Under the pieces are notes generated by a model, which was not told the origin of the DNA, searched no databases, and was given only the letters and a program-made list of their open reading frames with translations. The position numbers were made by a program, and so were the translations under genes. From positions 62,001 to 126,000 of the forward strand of contig CAWGKQ010000007.1 of the NCBI GenBank assembly GCA_963823245.1: a stretch of DNA of 64,000 nucleotides, in the 5' to 3' direction. Positions within the stretch are counted from its first letter, which is position 1; the number at the start of each line of letters is the position of its first letter. The stretch is from JAWVFM01 sp963823245. GTDB taxonomy: Bacteria > Actinomycetota > Thermoleophilia > Solirubrobacterales > 70-9. Of the stretch, positions 7,932 through 17,295 are shown piece by piece.

Positions 7932-9047
7932 TCACGCCGCTGGCGCGAGCTCGAGCCGCCACAGTTGTACGGGTTCGGGGATTCCTTTCAGTCTTTCGGC
8001 GCCGGCTGATGCCCAGCGCGCGGACGGGCATGCGTCTTTGATGTTTGCGGGGGCAAGGATCGCGCCGGGCGGCGTCACGTCGCAGATGCGGCTGGCGAGG
8101 TTCACGGGTTCACCGAACCAGTCCCCGCCGCGGGCGAGCGCGACGCCGTATGCGAGGCCGCCGCGCAGTGGCGGGAAGTCGGCGTCCTCCTCGTCGGCCG
8201 CTGTCAGGAGGGCATCGGCTGCGACGAGCAGCGGCCCGGGCTCCGGTGCGACGAGCATCGCGCCGTCGCCGAGGATCTTCACGAGGGTCACCGGGGGATC
8301 GGCGACGGCGGCCGCGATGGCCGCCAGGCGCTCGGCGACGTCGCCGAGCCGCTGCGGGCCGGAGCTTTGTCCGAATGCGGTGAAGCCGACAAGGTCGGCA
8401 AAGAGGACGGTGAGCTCGTGAAGGTCGCTTGGGTGTCCGGCGCGGACCTCCGCCGGGGTGATCGCCGTGCGGCTGAGCTGTGCGCGCAGGTGTTCCTGGA
8501 CGGCATAGGACGCGATCGAGCCTGCCATCGGCAGCAGTTGCGCCGCGGCGAGCGCGAGGCGGTGCGCGAGCTCATGCTCGCCTTCTCCGGGATGCAGCAC
8601 GGCCTCGCCGGCGGCCTGCAGCATCGCCGCTGCCACCTGGGCCGCGGCCATGCCGACAGCGCGATTGAGCCGTAGGAGCTGCTCCTCGGTGAATCCCAAC
8701 GCGAGTGCCTCCTGCGCGTGCCGCGCCTCCTCGACGTCGGGGTCGCCGAGTGCGCGCTCGTCGGCGGCGGGGATGGCGAGACCGAACGAGGCGCGCAGGC
8801 GGCGGACCGCCTCCACGTCGATACCGGTTCGGGCGGCGACGTCCGTCGGCGCGTACGCCTCGCCGGTCGCGTCGAGCGCGCGCCCGACCGCGAGCAAGAC
8901 GAGTCGCCCCTCGGCGGCCGCACGACGCAGGTCTTCCAGCGGCACGCCCCGATGCAGGAGGTGCTGCGACAGGGCGATGCGCTCGGCGCGCTCGCGCGGA
9001 TCGTGCAGATCGTCGAGCAGCCCCTCGGCCTCGAAGTCGACCGGCAT
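7932..9047 (-). CDS. Class III adenylate cyclase with Rv1264-type N-terminal regulatory domain
   Basis: A 371-residue soluble cyclase. Residues 1-190 are helical and resemble the autoinhibitory, pH-sensing regulatory domain of mycobacterial Rv1264. The catalytic domain shows all key residues: LTVLFADLVGFT (first metal Asp), VTLVKILGDGAMLV (substrate Lys and second metal Asp), GDWFGEPVNLASRI (purine-contact Asp, transition-state Asn and Arg). It should convert ATP to cAMP as a homodimer in the cytosol. ATG 9047 starts right at the regulatory domain. It is divergent from a methyltransferase gene 64 bp away. Confidence 0.88.
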   Translation of the reverse strand: MPVDFEAEGLLDDLHDPRERAERIALSQHLLHRGVPLEDLRRAAAEGRLVLLAVGRALDATGEAYAPTDVAARTGIDVEAVRRLRASFGLAIPAADERALGDPDVEEARHAQEALALGFTEEQLLRLNRAVGMAAAQVAAAMLQAAGEAVLHPGEGEHELAHRLALAAAQLLPMAGSIASYAVQEHLRAQLSRTAITPAEVRAGHPSDLHELTVLFADLVGFTAFGQSSGPQRLGDVAERLAAIAAAVADPPVTLVKILGDGAMLVAPEPGPLLVAADALLTAADEEDADFPPLRGGLAYGVALARGGDWFGEPVNLASRICDVTPPGAILAPANIKDACPSARWASAGAERLKGIPEPVQLWRLELAPAA

Positions 9048-9111
9048 GAGTGCAGCGTAACCGCGGATGGTCGCACCCCACCCGTAGCCGCCACGGATTC
9101 GCCGCCCACCG

Positions 9112-9771
9112 ATGGCGACTAGCGTTGCGGGCATGTCCGTCACCGATCGGCGACTCCTTCGCGACGCTCGCCTCGCCGGCCTGCTGGGCGCAGCGGCGCT
9201 CGTCGGCGCGATGCTCTGGTGGCGCCGGCATCCGTCAGCGTGCCCGTACTCGCAGCGCTTCTGGCTCGAGCCCCCGCACCCGCTCATCACCCGCGCGCGG
9301 CTGCGCGAGATCCTCAAGCCACAGCTCGGCGAGCGAATCCTCGAGATCGGCCCCGGCACCGGCTACTACACGCTGCCGCTAGCAGAGTGGATCGGGCCGG
9401 ACGGCCGGCTCGACATCCTCGACATCCAGCAGGCGATGCTCGACGACACAATGCGCCGCGCCCGCGAACGGGGCCTCGAGAACACCACGCCGACCTGCGC
9501 TGACGCGCAGCATCTGCCCTACCCTGACGAAACGTTCGACGCGGTCGTGCTCGTCACAACCCTCGGGGAGATCCCCGACCAGGACACCGCCTGGCGCGAG
9601 ATGGCCCGCGTCCTCAAGCCCGCTGGCCGCATCGTCAACGGCGAGCTCTTCGGCGACCCGCACTGGGTGAGCCCGGGAGCAGCCGAGCAGCGCGCGACCG
9701 CGGCCGGCCTCGGGAGCCACCGTCGGCTCGGTCCCCCGGCCGGGTACTTCGGCCGCCACGAACGCGCCTGA
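9112..9771 (+). CDS. Class I SAM-dependent methyltransferase, membrane-anchored
   Basis: A 219-residue protein. A hydrophobic segment (LLGAAALVGAMLWW, about residues 24-37) precedes the catalytic domain, suggesting a membrane anchor. The Rossmann core has motif I ILEIGPGTGYYTLPL, an acidic end of strand 2 (LDILDIQQ) and motif post-II AVVLVTTLGEIPD. UbiE/Methyltransf_11-type enzymes methylate small molecules or lipids; the substrate cannot be inferred. The ATG at 9133 (MSVTD) is an equally good start; 9112 is taken as the first in frame. Confidence 0.83.
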   Translation: MATSVAGMSVTDRRLLRDARLAGLLGAAALVGAMLWWRRHPSACPYSQRFWLEPPHPLITRARLREILKPQLGERILEIGPGTGYYTLPLAEWIGPDGRLDILDIQQAMLDDTMRRARERGLENTTPTCADAQHLPYPDETFDAVVLVTTLGEIPDQDTAWREMARVLKPAGRIVNGELFGDPHWVSPGAAEQRATAAGLGSHRRLGPPAGYFGRHERA

Positions 9772-9906
9772 GCCACCAAGCCAGCGCGTCGATAGTCAGG
9801 TCGAGGTACACCGCTCGGTGATCTCTGCGACGCGCCCGCGCTCGACGACGGTTGCTGAGTCCCCGCTCGGGAAGGCCAGCAGCGGCTCGAGAGCGCCAGC
9901 CCGCTG

Positions 9907-10218
9907 CTCCTTTCGCGCGAAAGGAGGCGTCTCGGGGATACTCGGCTCGACGCTCGAAACGGACGAGGAGCGAAAGTCCCTATGCGGCCACGCGTAGCTC
10001 CTCGACGATCCGTGCGTAACCCCGGGAGACGTAGCGGGCTCCGATCTGCGCCCGTGACGGCTTTGGTACCAATTTGGTACCGACCGCTACGTCCTATGCG
10101 TCCAGGATGTCCACGCGCGTGGACGGTTTGGACGCATTGGACGCTCCTGTAAGCATCGACACCGGTTGCAGCTCGGCTGGCGGCCGAAAGGTCGCCGGTT
10201 CAAATCCGGCCGCCCCGA
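9907..10218. repeat. Repeat C copy 2 joined to attachment-like repeat B2
   Basis: 9907-10086 repeats the segment at 7252-7429, opening with the 20-bp palindrome CTCCTTTCGCGCGAAAGGAG. 10087-10172 repeats the palindrome/GGACGCAT block, and 10173-10218 is a tRNA 3' half (loop CTGGCGG, T arm GCCGG-TTCAAAT-CCGGC, acceptor CGCCCCG-A). The loop differs by one base from the other copies, giving anticodon GGC instead of GGG. 9772-9906 before it holds no clear gene; a minus-strand frame ending EITERCTST at 9797 could be a tail of an NTF2-like gene. Confidence 0.75.
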
Positions 10219-10423
10219 CTAGTAGATAGATCCGTTAGTTCGCGTCAGATCGCGGCCGGCGGCGCGGGGAGCCCCTTCTGGGGCGCGGGTGGCAGGGTGG
10301 TAGCAGCCTGCAAAGCGAGGCCTTGAGGTCACCGTTTCTGGCTTGATCAAGCGCTTTCCCAGGCCGAATCGGGCCGAAGTCGCTGGGTCCGATTGGCCGC
10401 AGTTTGCGCTCGATTTCGCCGCG

Positions 10424-10454
10424 TTTGGGCAGCGAGATCGGCTCGCTGCCCAAA
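10424..10454 (-). terminator. Terminator of kup
   Basis: A perfect 13-bp inverted repeat, TTTGGGCAGCGAG / CTCGCTGCCCAAA with a 5-nt loop, begins 10 bp past the kup stop codon. There is no long U tract. 10219-10423 contains no gene I can support. Confidence 0.75.
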
Positions 10455-10463
10455 CGATCGAGC

Positions 10464-12374
10464 TCAGAACTCGATCTCAGCCCCGATCGTGACCGTCCGT
10501 CTTCGCGGCAGGCGAAAGTAATCGGCCGGCTCCGCCGCGATCAACGCCGTGGCGAGGAAGAGACGCTTTCGGAAGCGGCGCATGCCCGATCCGTCACCGG
10601 CGATGAGCTCGACCCGGGAGAGGTAGAAGGAGGCACCCTCGACGTCGACCGGCCTCTCCACGTCGGCCTCGGCGATCTGGCGGATCAGTTCGGGCACGTC
10701 GTAGTGCTCGGCGTAGCCGTACTTGGCGCACACGAAGGTGATCCCGTCGTCCTTGTGGCGAAGATCGTCGATCTCCAGCCGGTCGGCCGGCCGGACCCAC
10801 GGGGTAGGCAGGTTCTCCAGCGAGAGGATGATCGCGTGCTCGGGAAGCGAGTGCAGGTGATCGACGCACGCGCGCATGGAGAGCGGAGTCGTGTCCTTTG
10901 CCCGGTTCATGAACACCCCGGTGCCGTGGCCCCTGCTCACCGGGTGCTCCATCTGCTGGAGATCGTCGACGAAGTCCTGCAACGGGCCCTCGACGCGGAA
11001 GCGCTCGGCGGTGACCAGCTCGCGCCCGCGAAACCAGGTCGTCATCACGGTGAAGAGGGCCAGCCCGATCAGAAGCGGGACCCAGGCCCCGTGGAGGAAC
11101 TTGGTCAGGTTCGCTCCCAGGAACGCGAGCTCGATGGTGAGGAATAGCCCTCCCCCGATGAGCGCGAGCCAGAGCGGGCGATGCCAGCGGTGGCGGACGA
11201 TGACGAAGAAGAGAACCGTCGTCAGCGCGATCGTCCCGGTTACGGCCACGCCGTATGCAAAGGCGAGCTTCGCGGAGCTCCGAAAGGCGAGGACGAGCGC
11301 CAGCACCGCCGCCATCAGGAACCAGTTGATCACGGGTACGTAGACCTGCCCGTAATGGCGCTCCGATGTGTGGATCACGCGGAGCCGTGGCAGATATCCC
11401 AGCTGCGACGCCTGGTGGGCGATCGAGTAGGCGCCGGAGATCACCGCTTGGGAGGCGATGACGGTCGCCGCGGTCGCCAGGATCACCAACGGCACCAGGC
11501 CCGCATGTGGCATGAGGTGAAAGAACGGGGCACCGATCGCGTCCGGATGGTCGATGAGCAGCGCTCCCTGGCCCAGGTAGCTCAAGATGCAGGCGGGGAA
11601 CACCAGGAGAAGCCAGGCGCGGGTGATCGTGGGGCGCCCGAAGTGCCCCAGATCGGCATAGAGCGCTTCGCATCCAGTGATCGCAAGGACCACCGCGCCG
11701 AGGGAGAAGAAGCCCGTCGACCCGCTGTTGAACAGGAAGTCGAACGCGTAGCTCGGCGAGAGGGCCTTCAGCACCTCGGGATGCATCGAGATCCCCCGGA
11801 TCCCCAGCGCGGCGATCGTGGCGAACCAGAGGAGCATGACCGGACCGAACATGCGCCCCACCGAGCTCGTTCCGCGGCGCTGGATCACGAACAGGGCCAC
11901 CACGATGGTGAGCGTGATCGGCACGACGTAGCTCGCCATCGAGGATGAGATCGTCTTCGTGCCCTCGACCGCCGAGAGCACAGAGATCGCAGGGGTGATC
12001 ATGCTGTCGCCGAAGAACAGCGCCGCTCCGAAGACGCCGAGGCCGGCGAGCAGGTACTTGGTCCGCCCCGGGAGCTCGCGTCCGATCTGACGGATCTGCG
12101 AGATCAGCGCCATGATCCCGCCGTCCCCCTCGTTGTCGGCTCTCATCACCAGGCCGACGTACTTGACGGTGACAATCATCGTCACCGACCAGAAGATCAG
12201 CGAGACGATGCCGTAGACGTTCTGAAGCGAGGCCTGGATCGGGTGAGGATCGCTCGGGTTGAACGCAGTCTGGATCGTGTAGATGGGGCTCGTGCCGATG
12301 TCCCCGAACACCACGCCGAGCGCCGCGACGGCGAGGGCTGTCCTGCCGGTGGTGCGCCTTGCCTCGGGTCCCAT
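10464..12374 (-). CDS. kup: Low-affinity potassium transporter Kup
   Basis: A 636-residue integral membrane protein of the KUP/HAK/KT family (typical length 620-640). The signature GVVFGDIGTSPIYTIQTAF is at about residues 19-37, followed by about twelve membrane segments (for example FLFNSGSTGFFSLGAVVLAI) and a cytosolic tail of about 180 residues ending in VTIGAEIEF. It imports potassium, probably with protons. ATG 12374 lies 20 residues before the first signature. A strong hairpin ends the transcript; nothing else is in the operon. It is probably an intact housekeeping-type gene within the tRNA-tail region. Confidence 0.95.
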   Translation of the reverse strand: MGPEARRTTGRTALAVAALGVVFGDIGTSPIYTIQTAFNPSDPHPIQASLQNVYGIVSLIFWSVTMIVTVKYVGLVMRADNEGDGGIMALISQIRQIGRELPGRTKYLLAGLGVFGAALFFGDSMITPAISVLSAVEGTKTISSSMASYVVPITLTIVVALFVIQRRGTSSVGRMFGPVMLLWFATIAALGIRGISMHPEVLKALSPSYAFDFLFNSGSTGFFSLGAVVLAITGCEALYADLGHFGRPTITRAWLLLVFPACILSYLGQGALLIDHPDAIGAPFFHLMPHAGLVPLVILATAATVIASQAVISGAYSIAHQASQLGYLPRLRVIHTSERHYGQVYVPVINWFLMAAVLALVLAFRSSAKLAFAYGVAVTGTIALTTVLFFVIVRHRWHRPLWLALIGGGLFLTIELAFLGANLTKFLHGAWVPLLIGLALFTVMTTWFRGRELVTAERFRVEGPLQDFVDDLQQMEHPVSRGHGTGVFMNRAKDTTPLSMRACVDHLHSLPEHAIILSLENLPTPWVRPADRLEIDDLRHKDDGITFVCAKYGYAEHYDVPELIRQIAEADVERPVDVEGASFYLSRVELIAGDGSGMRRFRKRLFLATALIAAEPADYFRLPRRRTVTIGAEIEF

Positions 12375-12422
12375 GCGCGTGAGCCTATGCCGCCTCGGAC
12401 GGCGCGCGTAGGCTTTTCAGAC

Positions 12423-12636
12423 GTGAACCGAAGGATGCTCGGGTCGGAGCGCCCGAGTCTGGTTGCCGGTCTCGCTGTATCGCTGAGTGCGGTCGCTGTG
12501 GCGACCGTGCTGATCTATCCGCTGAAGTCGATTGCGCCGGCCGTATCGCTCGGCGTCGTCTACCTCCCCGCGGTCATGCTGATCTCGGCTTACTGGGGGC
12601 TGGCGCTCGGCCTCTTCACCTCGCTCGCGGCCAGCT
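12423..12636 (+). pseudogene. DUF4118 (KdpD-like) sensor fragment
   Basis: From GTG 12423 the frame reads VNRRMLGSERPSLVAGLAVS and then two membrane segments with the DUF4118 hallmark SLGVVYLPAVMLISAYWGL. In intact sensor kinases this is the start of a four-helix membrane module followed by GAF and histidine-kinase domains. Here similarity stops after about 70 residues, where the DNA switches to an NTF2-like tail. It is a 5' gene fragment next to kup; a former role in potassium sensing is only suggestive. Confidence 0.6.
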
Positions 12637-12760
12637 GCTGCGCTTCGAGACCTTCCTTGACGAGCCCGCCAACGCTTTGAAAGCCGCCGGGCTGTCGGAG
12701 TAGGCGATGTCGCACGAACGTGGAGATCGTGCGCACCGCAACGACGCCGACCCCCTCGCC
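12637..12760 (+). pseudogene. SnoaL/NTF2-like remnants (C-tail plus next start)
   Basis: The frame ending at TAG 12703-12705 reads ETFLDEPANALKAAGLSE, the C-terminus typical of the SnoaL paralogues at 49-58 kb. Immediately after it, GGCGATGTCGCACGAACGTGGAGATC is a damaged version of the conserved MSQENVEIV start, shifted after four codons. The segment is thus the junction of two former tandem family members. Confidence 0.55.
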
Positions 12761-12765
12761 GCGCC

Positions 12766-14082
12766 ATGCGTGTGATCGTCGTCGGAGCCGGAGTGGCGGG
12801 GCTGACGGCTGCCGATGCGGCGCGCTGTGCTGGTGCCGAGGTTGTCGTCCTCGAGGCACGCAATCGGATCGGCGGGCGGACCTGGACTGTCCCGCTCGGG
12901 CCCGGCGCGATCGATCTCGGGGGCGCATGGGTCCACAACCCGGTCGGGAACCCGCTGACCGAAGCCCTCGCGACAGCAGGGATCGGCGCTCGCAACGACG
13001 GCTCCTACTACTCGAAAATGGCGGTGTGGGCCGACGGATGGGTGGATGCCCCCGACGCGACGGCGCTCACGGCCGCCGTGGGCGCCGACTGGGACCCCTC
13101 GGAAGCGCTGGTCGCTCTCTCGGGCAGCGATCGATTCGTCGAGGGAGTCGAGTGGTTCATCGCCGATCGCGCGCTTCACGGACGCGCCGGCGAGCTGGCC
13201 AGGTTCGGGCTCCTTTGGGTGGCGGGCGCCCTGGAGGTCGCGGCGCCGCCGGATCGCATCTCCCTGGCAGGCATAGCCGCTTACACGCACGGCGCCGGCG
13301 GGAACCTCGTCCCTATAGGCGGCTACCGGATGCTCGTCGAGCGATTGTCCGCTGGGCTCGACGTGCGGCTCGGCGCCCCCGTCACCGCTGTGGAGCACGG
13401 CGACGCCAAGGTAGTCGTTCACGCCGGTGGCGAGACGTTCGAGGGCGATCAAGCGGTGGTGACGGCATCGCTCGGTGTGCTTCGGACTGGAGCGCTCGCC
13501 TTCGATCCACCGTTGGGTGCCGACCACGCCGCGGCCGTGGAGCGGCTGGCGATGGGAACACTCGAGAAGGTCGTGTTTCGCTTCCCGGAGCGGTTCTGGC
13601 CTGAGTCGGTTTGGCAGATCACCCACGTGGCCGGGGATCGGGCCTTCCCGGGGTGGTTCGACTTCGGCCGTCATGTCGGATCGCCCACTCTGGTCGGCCT
13701 GTACAACCCCTCGATCGCACCTGGTCTCGGCGGAATCCCGCCCGAGGAGCGAGCCGAGGTCGCCCTTGAGGTCCTCCGCAAGATGTTCGGGTCCGTGCCC
13801 GATCCGGACGAGACGCTCGTCACCGACTGGACGCGGGACCCGTGGGCACTTGGCTCATACAGCTACGTACCGATAGGGGCCACCGTCGACGACATGCGTC
13901 TCCTTGCGGAACCGGTCTCAGACACTCTCCTGCTCGCGGGGGAGGCCACGGTGCCGGAGTCCTACGGGACGGTGCACGCCGCTTTTGGTTCGGGACTTCG
14001 GGCCGCAGGCCGCGCATTGGGAAAGCGGCCCGAGCGGATCTCGCTCGGCACGGTTCCCCCACATTGGCTTGCCCAGGTCTGA
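12766..14082 (+). CDS. Flavin-containing amine oxidase
   Basis: A 438-residue FAD enzyme. The N-terminus MRVIVVGAGVAGLTAADAA with VLEARNRIGGRTWT is the dinucleotide-binding loop plus the R-x-G-G-R motif of the monoamine/polyamine oxidase superfamily, and the C-terminus LLLAGEATVPESYGTVHAA is the second FAD-contact motif. It should oxidise a primary or secondary amine, releasing hydrogen peroxide, in the cytosol. The length (430-460) is normal. It stands alone, with SnoaL debris upstream and a repeat downstream. Confidence 0.9.
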   Translation: MRVIVVGAGVAGLTAADAARCAGAEVVVLEARNRIGGRTWTVPLGPGAIDLGGAWVHNPVGNPLTEALATAGIGARNDGSYYSKMAVWADGWVDAPDATALTAAVGADWDPSEALVALSGSDRFVEGVEWFIADRALHGRAGELARFGLLWVAGALEVAAPPDRISLAGIAAYTHGAGGNLVPIGGYRMLVERLSAGLDVRLGAPVTAVEHGDAKVVVHAGGETFEGDQAVVTASLGVLRTGALAFDPPLGADHAAAVERLAMGTLEKVVFRFPERFWPESVWQITHVAGDRAFPGWFDFGRHVGSPTLVGLYNPSIAPGLGGIPPEERAEVALEVLRKMFGSVPDPDETLVTDWTRDPWALGSYSYVPIGATVDDMRLLAEPVSDTLLLAGEATVPESYGTVHAAFGSGLRAAGRALGKRPERISLGTVPPHWLAQV

Positions 14083-14157
14083 GGCGATATGACGCCCGGG
14101 CCTCTGCCTCGGCCCGTTCTCGCCCCGATAGGCGGCCCATGCGCGGCTCGGTCCTGG

Positions 14158-14330
14158 TTTCGCGTGAAAGGAGGCGTCTCGGGGATAACCGGCTCGACGC
14201 TCGAAACGGACTAGGAGCGAAGGTCCTATGCGGCCACGCGTAGCTCCTCGACTATCCGTGCGTAACCCCGGGAGACGTAGCGGGCCCCCGCTACTCGCGA
14301 AGCCCCTGGAAATCCAGGGGTTTTCGCGTT
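14158..14330. repeat. Repeat C copy 3 fused to a tRNA-fMet tail stub and terminator
   Basis: 14158-14285 repeats the element at 7252 and 9907, then switches abruptly to CCCCCGCTACTCGCGAAG, the last bases of the tRNA-fMet copy and its flank, followed by the hairpin CCCCTGG-AAAT-CCAGGGG-TTTT (14303-14324). The junction shows recombination between a repeat C unit and a tRNA tail. Just beyond, a minus-strand frame ending WDDIGTTGSGTPVP looks like an integrase tail. Confidence 0.65.
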
Positions 14331-14420
14331 TCAGGGCACCGGGGTACCAGATCCCGTCGTCCCAATGTCGTCCCATTTTTTCAGGACGGTGACCACCGGG
14401 TAGCCCGTCGACGGGCGCCA

Positions 14421-16940
14421 TCATCCGCGAGTAACGGTCGCGGCCTGGGCTTCGGCCAGCGAGAGCGATCGACCTTCGCGCCAAGCGTCGCTTCCCTCCA
14501 GGCGGGCCACGTGTACCTCATAGCGGCGGCGCTCCGCTGCGACCATGCGGAAGCCCAGCGATTCCTCGGTTGCGCAGACCGCTCCCCAAAGCAACGCCGC
14601 GTCGTCCGCGCGGTCCAGCTCCGCCAGCGCGCTCGCGATGCCGGACAGACAGTAGGCGAGGAATCGCTCGTCGAGGTCGAGGTCGAGGGCGTCCATCGCC
14701 TTTCGATACGTGGCGATCGCCGACGCGTAGTCGCCACGGTCGAGGGCGAGATCGGCGAGGCTGTGGGTGTTCTGTCGGAGCCCGTCTGGCCTCCCAGTCT
14801 CCCGGTAGATCGCCTCGGCCTCGCGCAGCTGGCGCTCCGCGACATCGAAGTCGCCGAGGTCACGCCGTGTCTCGCCCAGGTTGTGGAGCATGTCGGCTTC
14901 CGTGAGCCTGTTGCCCTTCGCGCGGTGATAGGCGAGCAGGCGCTCGAGCCATGCCGCCGCGCCTTCGAGGTCGCCTTGCTCCCATGCCACCCCAGCCCGT
15001 CTGTGCTCGATCCACGCGGCTTCGTCCTCGAGCCGAAGCGCGTCGGCGACGGCACCCGCATCGGCCCAGAGAACGTCGGCCCGCTCGGAGTCCGCGAGCA
15101 CGAAGAAGGTCACGAGACCGGCGACCTTGAGCGCCTGCAGCCGGGTCTCGGCCGGGGCCGATTCGATTCGCGGGAGCGCTTCGCCGAGCCACGTGGTCGC
15201 GTCGCGGAAGAGCGCTCCGCCGAGCCAGAAGCGGCAGCACGCGGCGCCAAGGGCGAGACCGAGCTCGTCCGCGCCCGCGGACCATGCCCAGGCAAGCGCG
15301 CTCCGGGCGTTGGGGTACTCGTCGCGGAAACGCGCCACCTCGACCGGCCCGACCGACCGCTCGACGGTGAGGCCGGGGAAGCCGACGACCTCACGCGCGA
15401 AACGCAGGCACCACTCGGCGTGACGGCGCCGGACCTCGCTGGGCTTCGCGGCTCGCTCGAGCTTCTCGGCCGCGTAGCCCCGGATCGTCTCGAGCATCCC
15501 GTAGCGCGGTCCGCGCTCGGTGTCCTGCCTTCGCAGGAGACTCTTGTCGAGCAGCGATTGCAGCGTGTCCGGGTCGGCACCGACGACGTCTTCGGATGCC
15601 GCCAACGTGAAACCGCCGGTGAACACGCTGAGCGCGGCGAATGCACGCTGTTCCTCGGGCGTGAGGAGGTCGTACGACCAGTCGATGGCGGACCGGAGCG
15701 TCTGCTGGCGAGGATCCGCGTCTCGCCCGCCCGGGAGAAGGTCGAGTCGCTGCGGCAGCCGTTCCAGAAGCTGCTCGGGCGAGAAGACGACCGTGCGCGC
15801 AGCCGCGAGTTCGATCGCGAGCGGCAGCTGGTCGAGTCGGACGCACAGCTCCGAGATCGTCCGGTCGGCCTCGAGCGTCACACCGACGGCTCGTGCACGC
15901 TCGATGAACAGCCGCTCGCCGTCAGGCTTCGCGAGCGTCGGAACCGGCCACGCTATCTCCGCCTCCACCTGAAGCCGCTCGCGGCTCGTCACGAGCAGTC
16001 TCGGCGTGGGGCTTGCAGCGATCAGCTCGACGAGTTGGATCGCGACCTCGGGCAGGAGGTGCTCGGCGTTGTCGACGACCAGCAGCAGCCGTCTTCCCCT
16101 GAGCCATGCGGCGAGGGTGTCCGCCAGTTCCCGATCCTGCTCCGCCATCACCCCGAACGTCTGCGCGACCGCCGTGTGAACGAGCGCCGGCTCGGCGAGC
16201 GGCGCGAGCGGCGTCCACCACACCCCGTCCGGAAACTCGCCGGACACCTCCGCGGCGGCCTGAAGCGCGAGCCTCGTCTTCCCCGTCCCGCCGGGGCCGA
16301 CCAGGCTGACCATCCGGACGTCTTCTCGGCGGAGGAGCTCCGTTACCTCGGCGAGCTCGCGATCGCGGCCGACGAACGGTGTCGCGGGCAGGGGCAGGTT
16401 CGTCTTGTTGAGGCTCCGAAGGGGCGGAAACTCGCCATCACCGAGCTGAAACAGCCGCTCGGCGGCCGAGAGATCCTTCAGGCGGTGCTCGCCGAGGTCG
16501 CGGAGGGCGAGCCCGCTCGGGCCGTCGTCGGGCAGCAACGACCTCGTCGCGGCCGAGAGCACGACCTGTCCGCCGTGCGCCGCAGCGGCTATGCGCGCCG
16601 TCCGGTGCACGTCCAACCCCACGTAGCCCCCCTCGCTCACGATCGCCGTCCCCGTGTGCACGCCGATTCGCACCTTCGACGACGCTGCCGCGAGCTCCTC
16701 CTGGATCGCGTGCGCGGCGAGCAGCGCCTCTGGGGCGGTCCGGAAGACGACGAAGGCCGCGTCCCCTTCGCTGTCGACGACGGAACCCGCATGCGCCACG
16801 CAGGCCGCCTCGATGATCCGGCGCTGCTCTAAGAGCGCCTCCGCGTATGAATCGACGTCTACTTGCTCCAGGAGCCGTGTCGAACCCTCGATGTCGGTGA
16901 AGAGAAACGTCACCGTTCCCGTCGGAAGATCCGCGCCCAT
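14421..16940 (-). CDS. Cyclase-homology / NB-ARC-type ATPase / TPR regulator
   Basis: An 839-residue multidomain protein. Residues 1-175 are a class III nucleotide-cyclase domain (TVTFLFTDIEGSTRLLE with the first metal Asp; VDSEGDAAFVVF with the second; GLDVHRTARI replacing the usual NxxxR). Residues 190-500 form a STAND ATPase: VSLVGPGGTGKTRLALQ (Walker A) and RLLLVVDNAEHLL (Walker B). The C-terminal 300 residues are TPR-like helices (ADMLHNLGETRRDLGDFD). Such proteins are common, poorly understood actinobacterial regulators; the cyclase domain may sense rather than catalyse. ATG 16940 starts seven residues before the cyclase core. Confidence 0.88.
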   Translation of the reverse strand: MGADLPTGTVTFLFTDIEGSTRLLEQVDVDSYAEALLEQRRIIEAACVAHAGSVVDSEGDAAFVVFRTAPEALLAAHAIQEELAAASSKVRIGVHTGTAIVSEGGYVGLDVHRTARIAAAAHGGQVVLSAATRSLLPDDGPSGLALRDLGEHRLKDLSAAERLFQLGDGEFPPLRSLNKTNLPLPATPFVGRDRELAEVTELLRREDVRMVSLVGPGGTGKTRLALQAAAEVSGEFPDGVWWTPLAPLAEPALVHTAVAQTFGVMAEQDRELADTLAAWLRGRRLLLVVDNAEHLLPEVAIQLVELIAASPTPRLLVTSRERLQVEAEIAWPVPTLAKPDGERLFIERARAVGVTLEADRTISELCVRLDQLPLAIELAAARTVVFSPEQLLERLPQRLDLLPGGRDADPRQQTLRSAIDWSYDLLTPEEQRAFAALSVFTGGFTLAASEDVVGADPDTLQSLLDKSLLRRQDTERGPRYGMLETIRGYAAEKLERAAKPSEVRRRHAEWCLRFAREVVGFPGLTVERSVGPVEVARFRDEYPNARSALAWAWSAGADELGLALGAACCRFWLGGALFRDATTWLGEALPRIESAPAETRLQALKVAGLVTFFVLADSERADVLWADAGAVADALRLEDEAAWIEHRRAGVAWEQGDLEGAAAWLERLLAYHRAKGNRLTEADMLHNLGETRRDLGDFDVAERQLREAEAIYRETGRPDGLRQNTHSLADLALDRGDYASAIATYRKAMDALDLDLDERFLAYCLSGIASALAELDRADDAALLWGAVCATEESLGFRMVAAERRRYEVHVARLEGSDAWREGRSLSLAEAQAATVTRG

Positions 16941-17115
16941 CCGCCGGAGGATCGCACGATGAGTCGCGGTCGCCTCGGAAGGAGCGTCCGACGGGGCGAC
17001 CTCGAGTCTCGACGTCCTCTACCTCTACACGCAAATCACGCCGTGCGTGGGGCCGGAAACTGGGTGTCATCGCGAGACGGTACAGGGGCCGGGCTTGCCG
17101 GATCCCCGTCCGTTC

Positions 17116-17263
17116 GTGGTACCAGCGGTGGTACCAAACTGAGCGAATCTCAGGTGATCTGAGAGCAGCTCACCGTGCCTGGTAGCGGCTAAGAGCAGCC
17201 AGCAAGCCGGCGTACGGGCTTCTCATAACCCGGAGGTCGCGGGTTCAAATCCCGCCCCCGCTA
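17116..17263 (+). repeat. Attachment-site-like repeat A (integrase tail + tRNA-fMet 3' half), copy at 17.2 kb
   Basis: 17116-17142 encodes VVPAVVPN-stop, a tail typical of actinobacterial phage integrases. It is followed by about 80 bp conserved with copies at 23307 and 39505 (TGATCTGAGAGCAGCTCACC and onward), then 17222-17263 matches the tRNA-fMet gene from the anticodon loop to the discriminator. The 5' half of the tRNA is absent. Confidence 0.8.
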
Positions 17264-17269
17264 TTCAGC

Positions 17270-17295
17270 AAAAGGCCCGCTCAGGCGGGCCTTTT
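17270..17295 (+). terminator. Terminator after the tRNA-fMet tail
   Basis: AAAAGGCCCGC-TCAG-GCGGGCCTTTT, a perfect 11-bp stem with a T-rich end. 17296-17541 holds no gene; a minus-strand frame KLVPDWHPL near 17340 may be another integrase tail. Confidence 0.8.

Noticed and set aside
14511..16832. A 773-codon open frame opposite the cyclase/ATPase gene
   Set aside because: It is an antisense shadow: composition is Arg/Glu-rich without domain motifs, while the minus strand has complete cyclase and Walker motifs.
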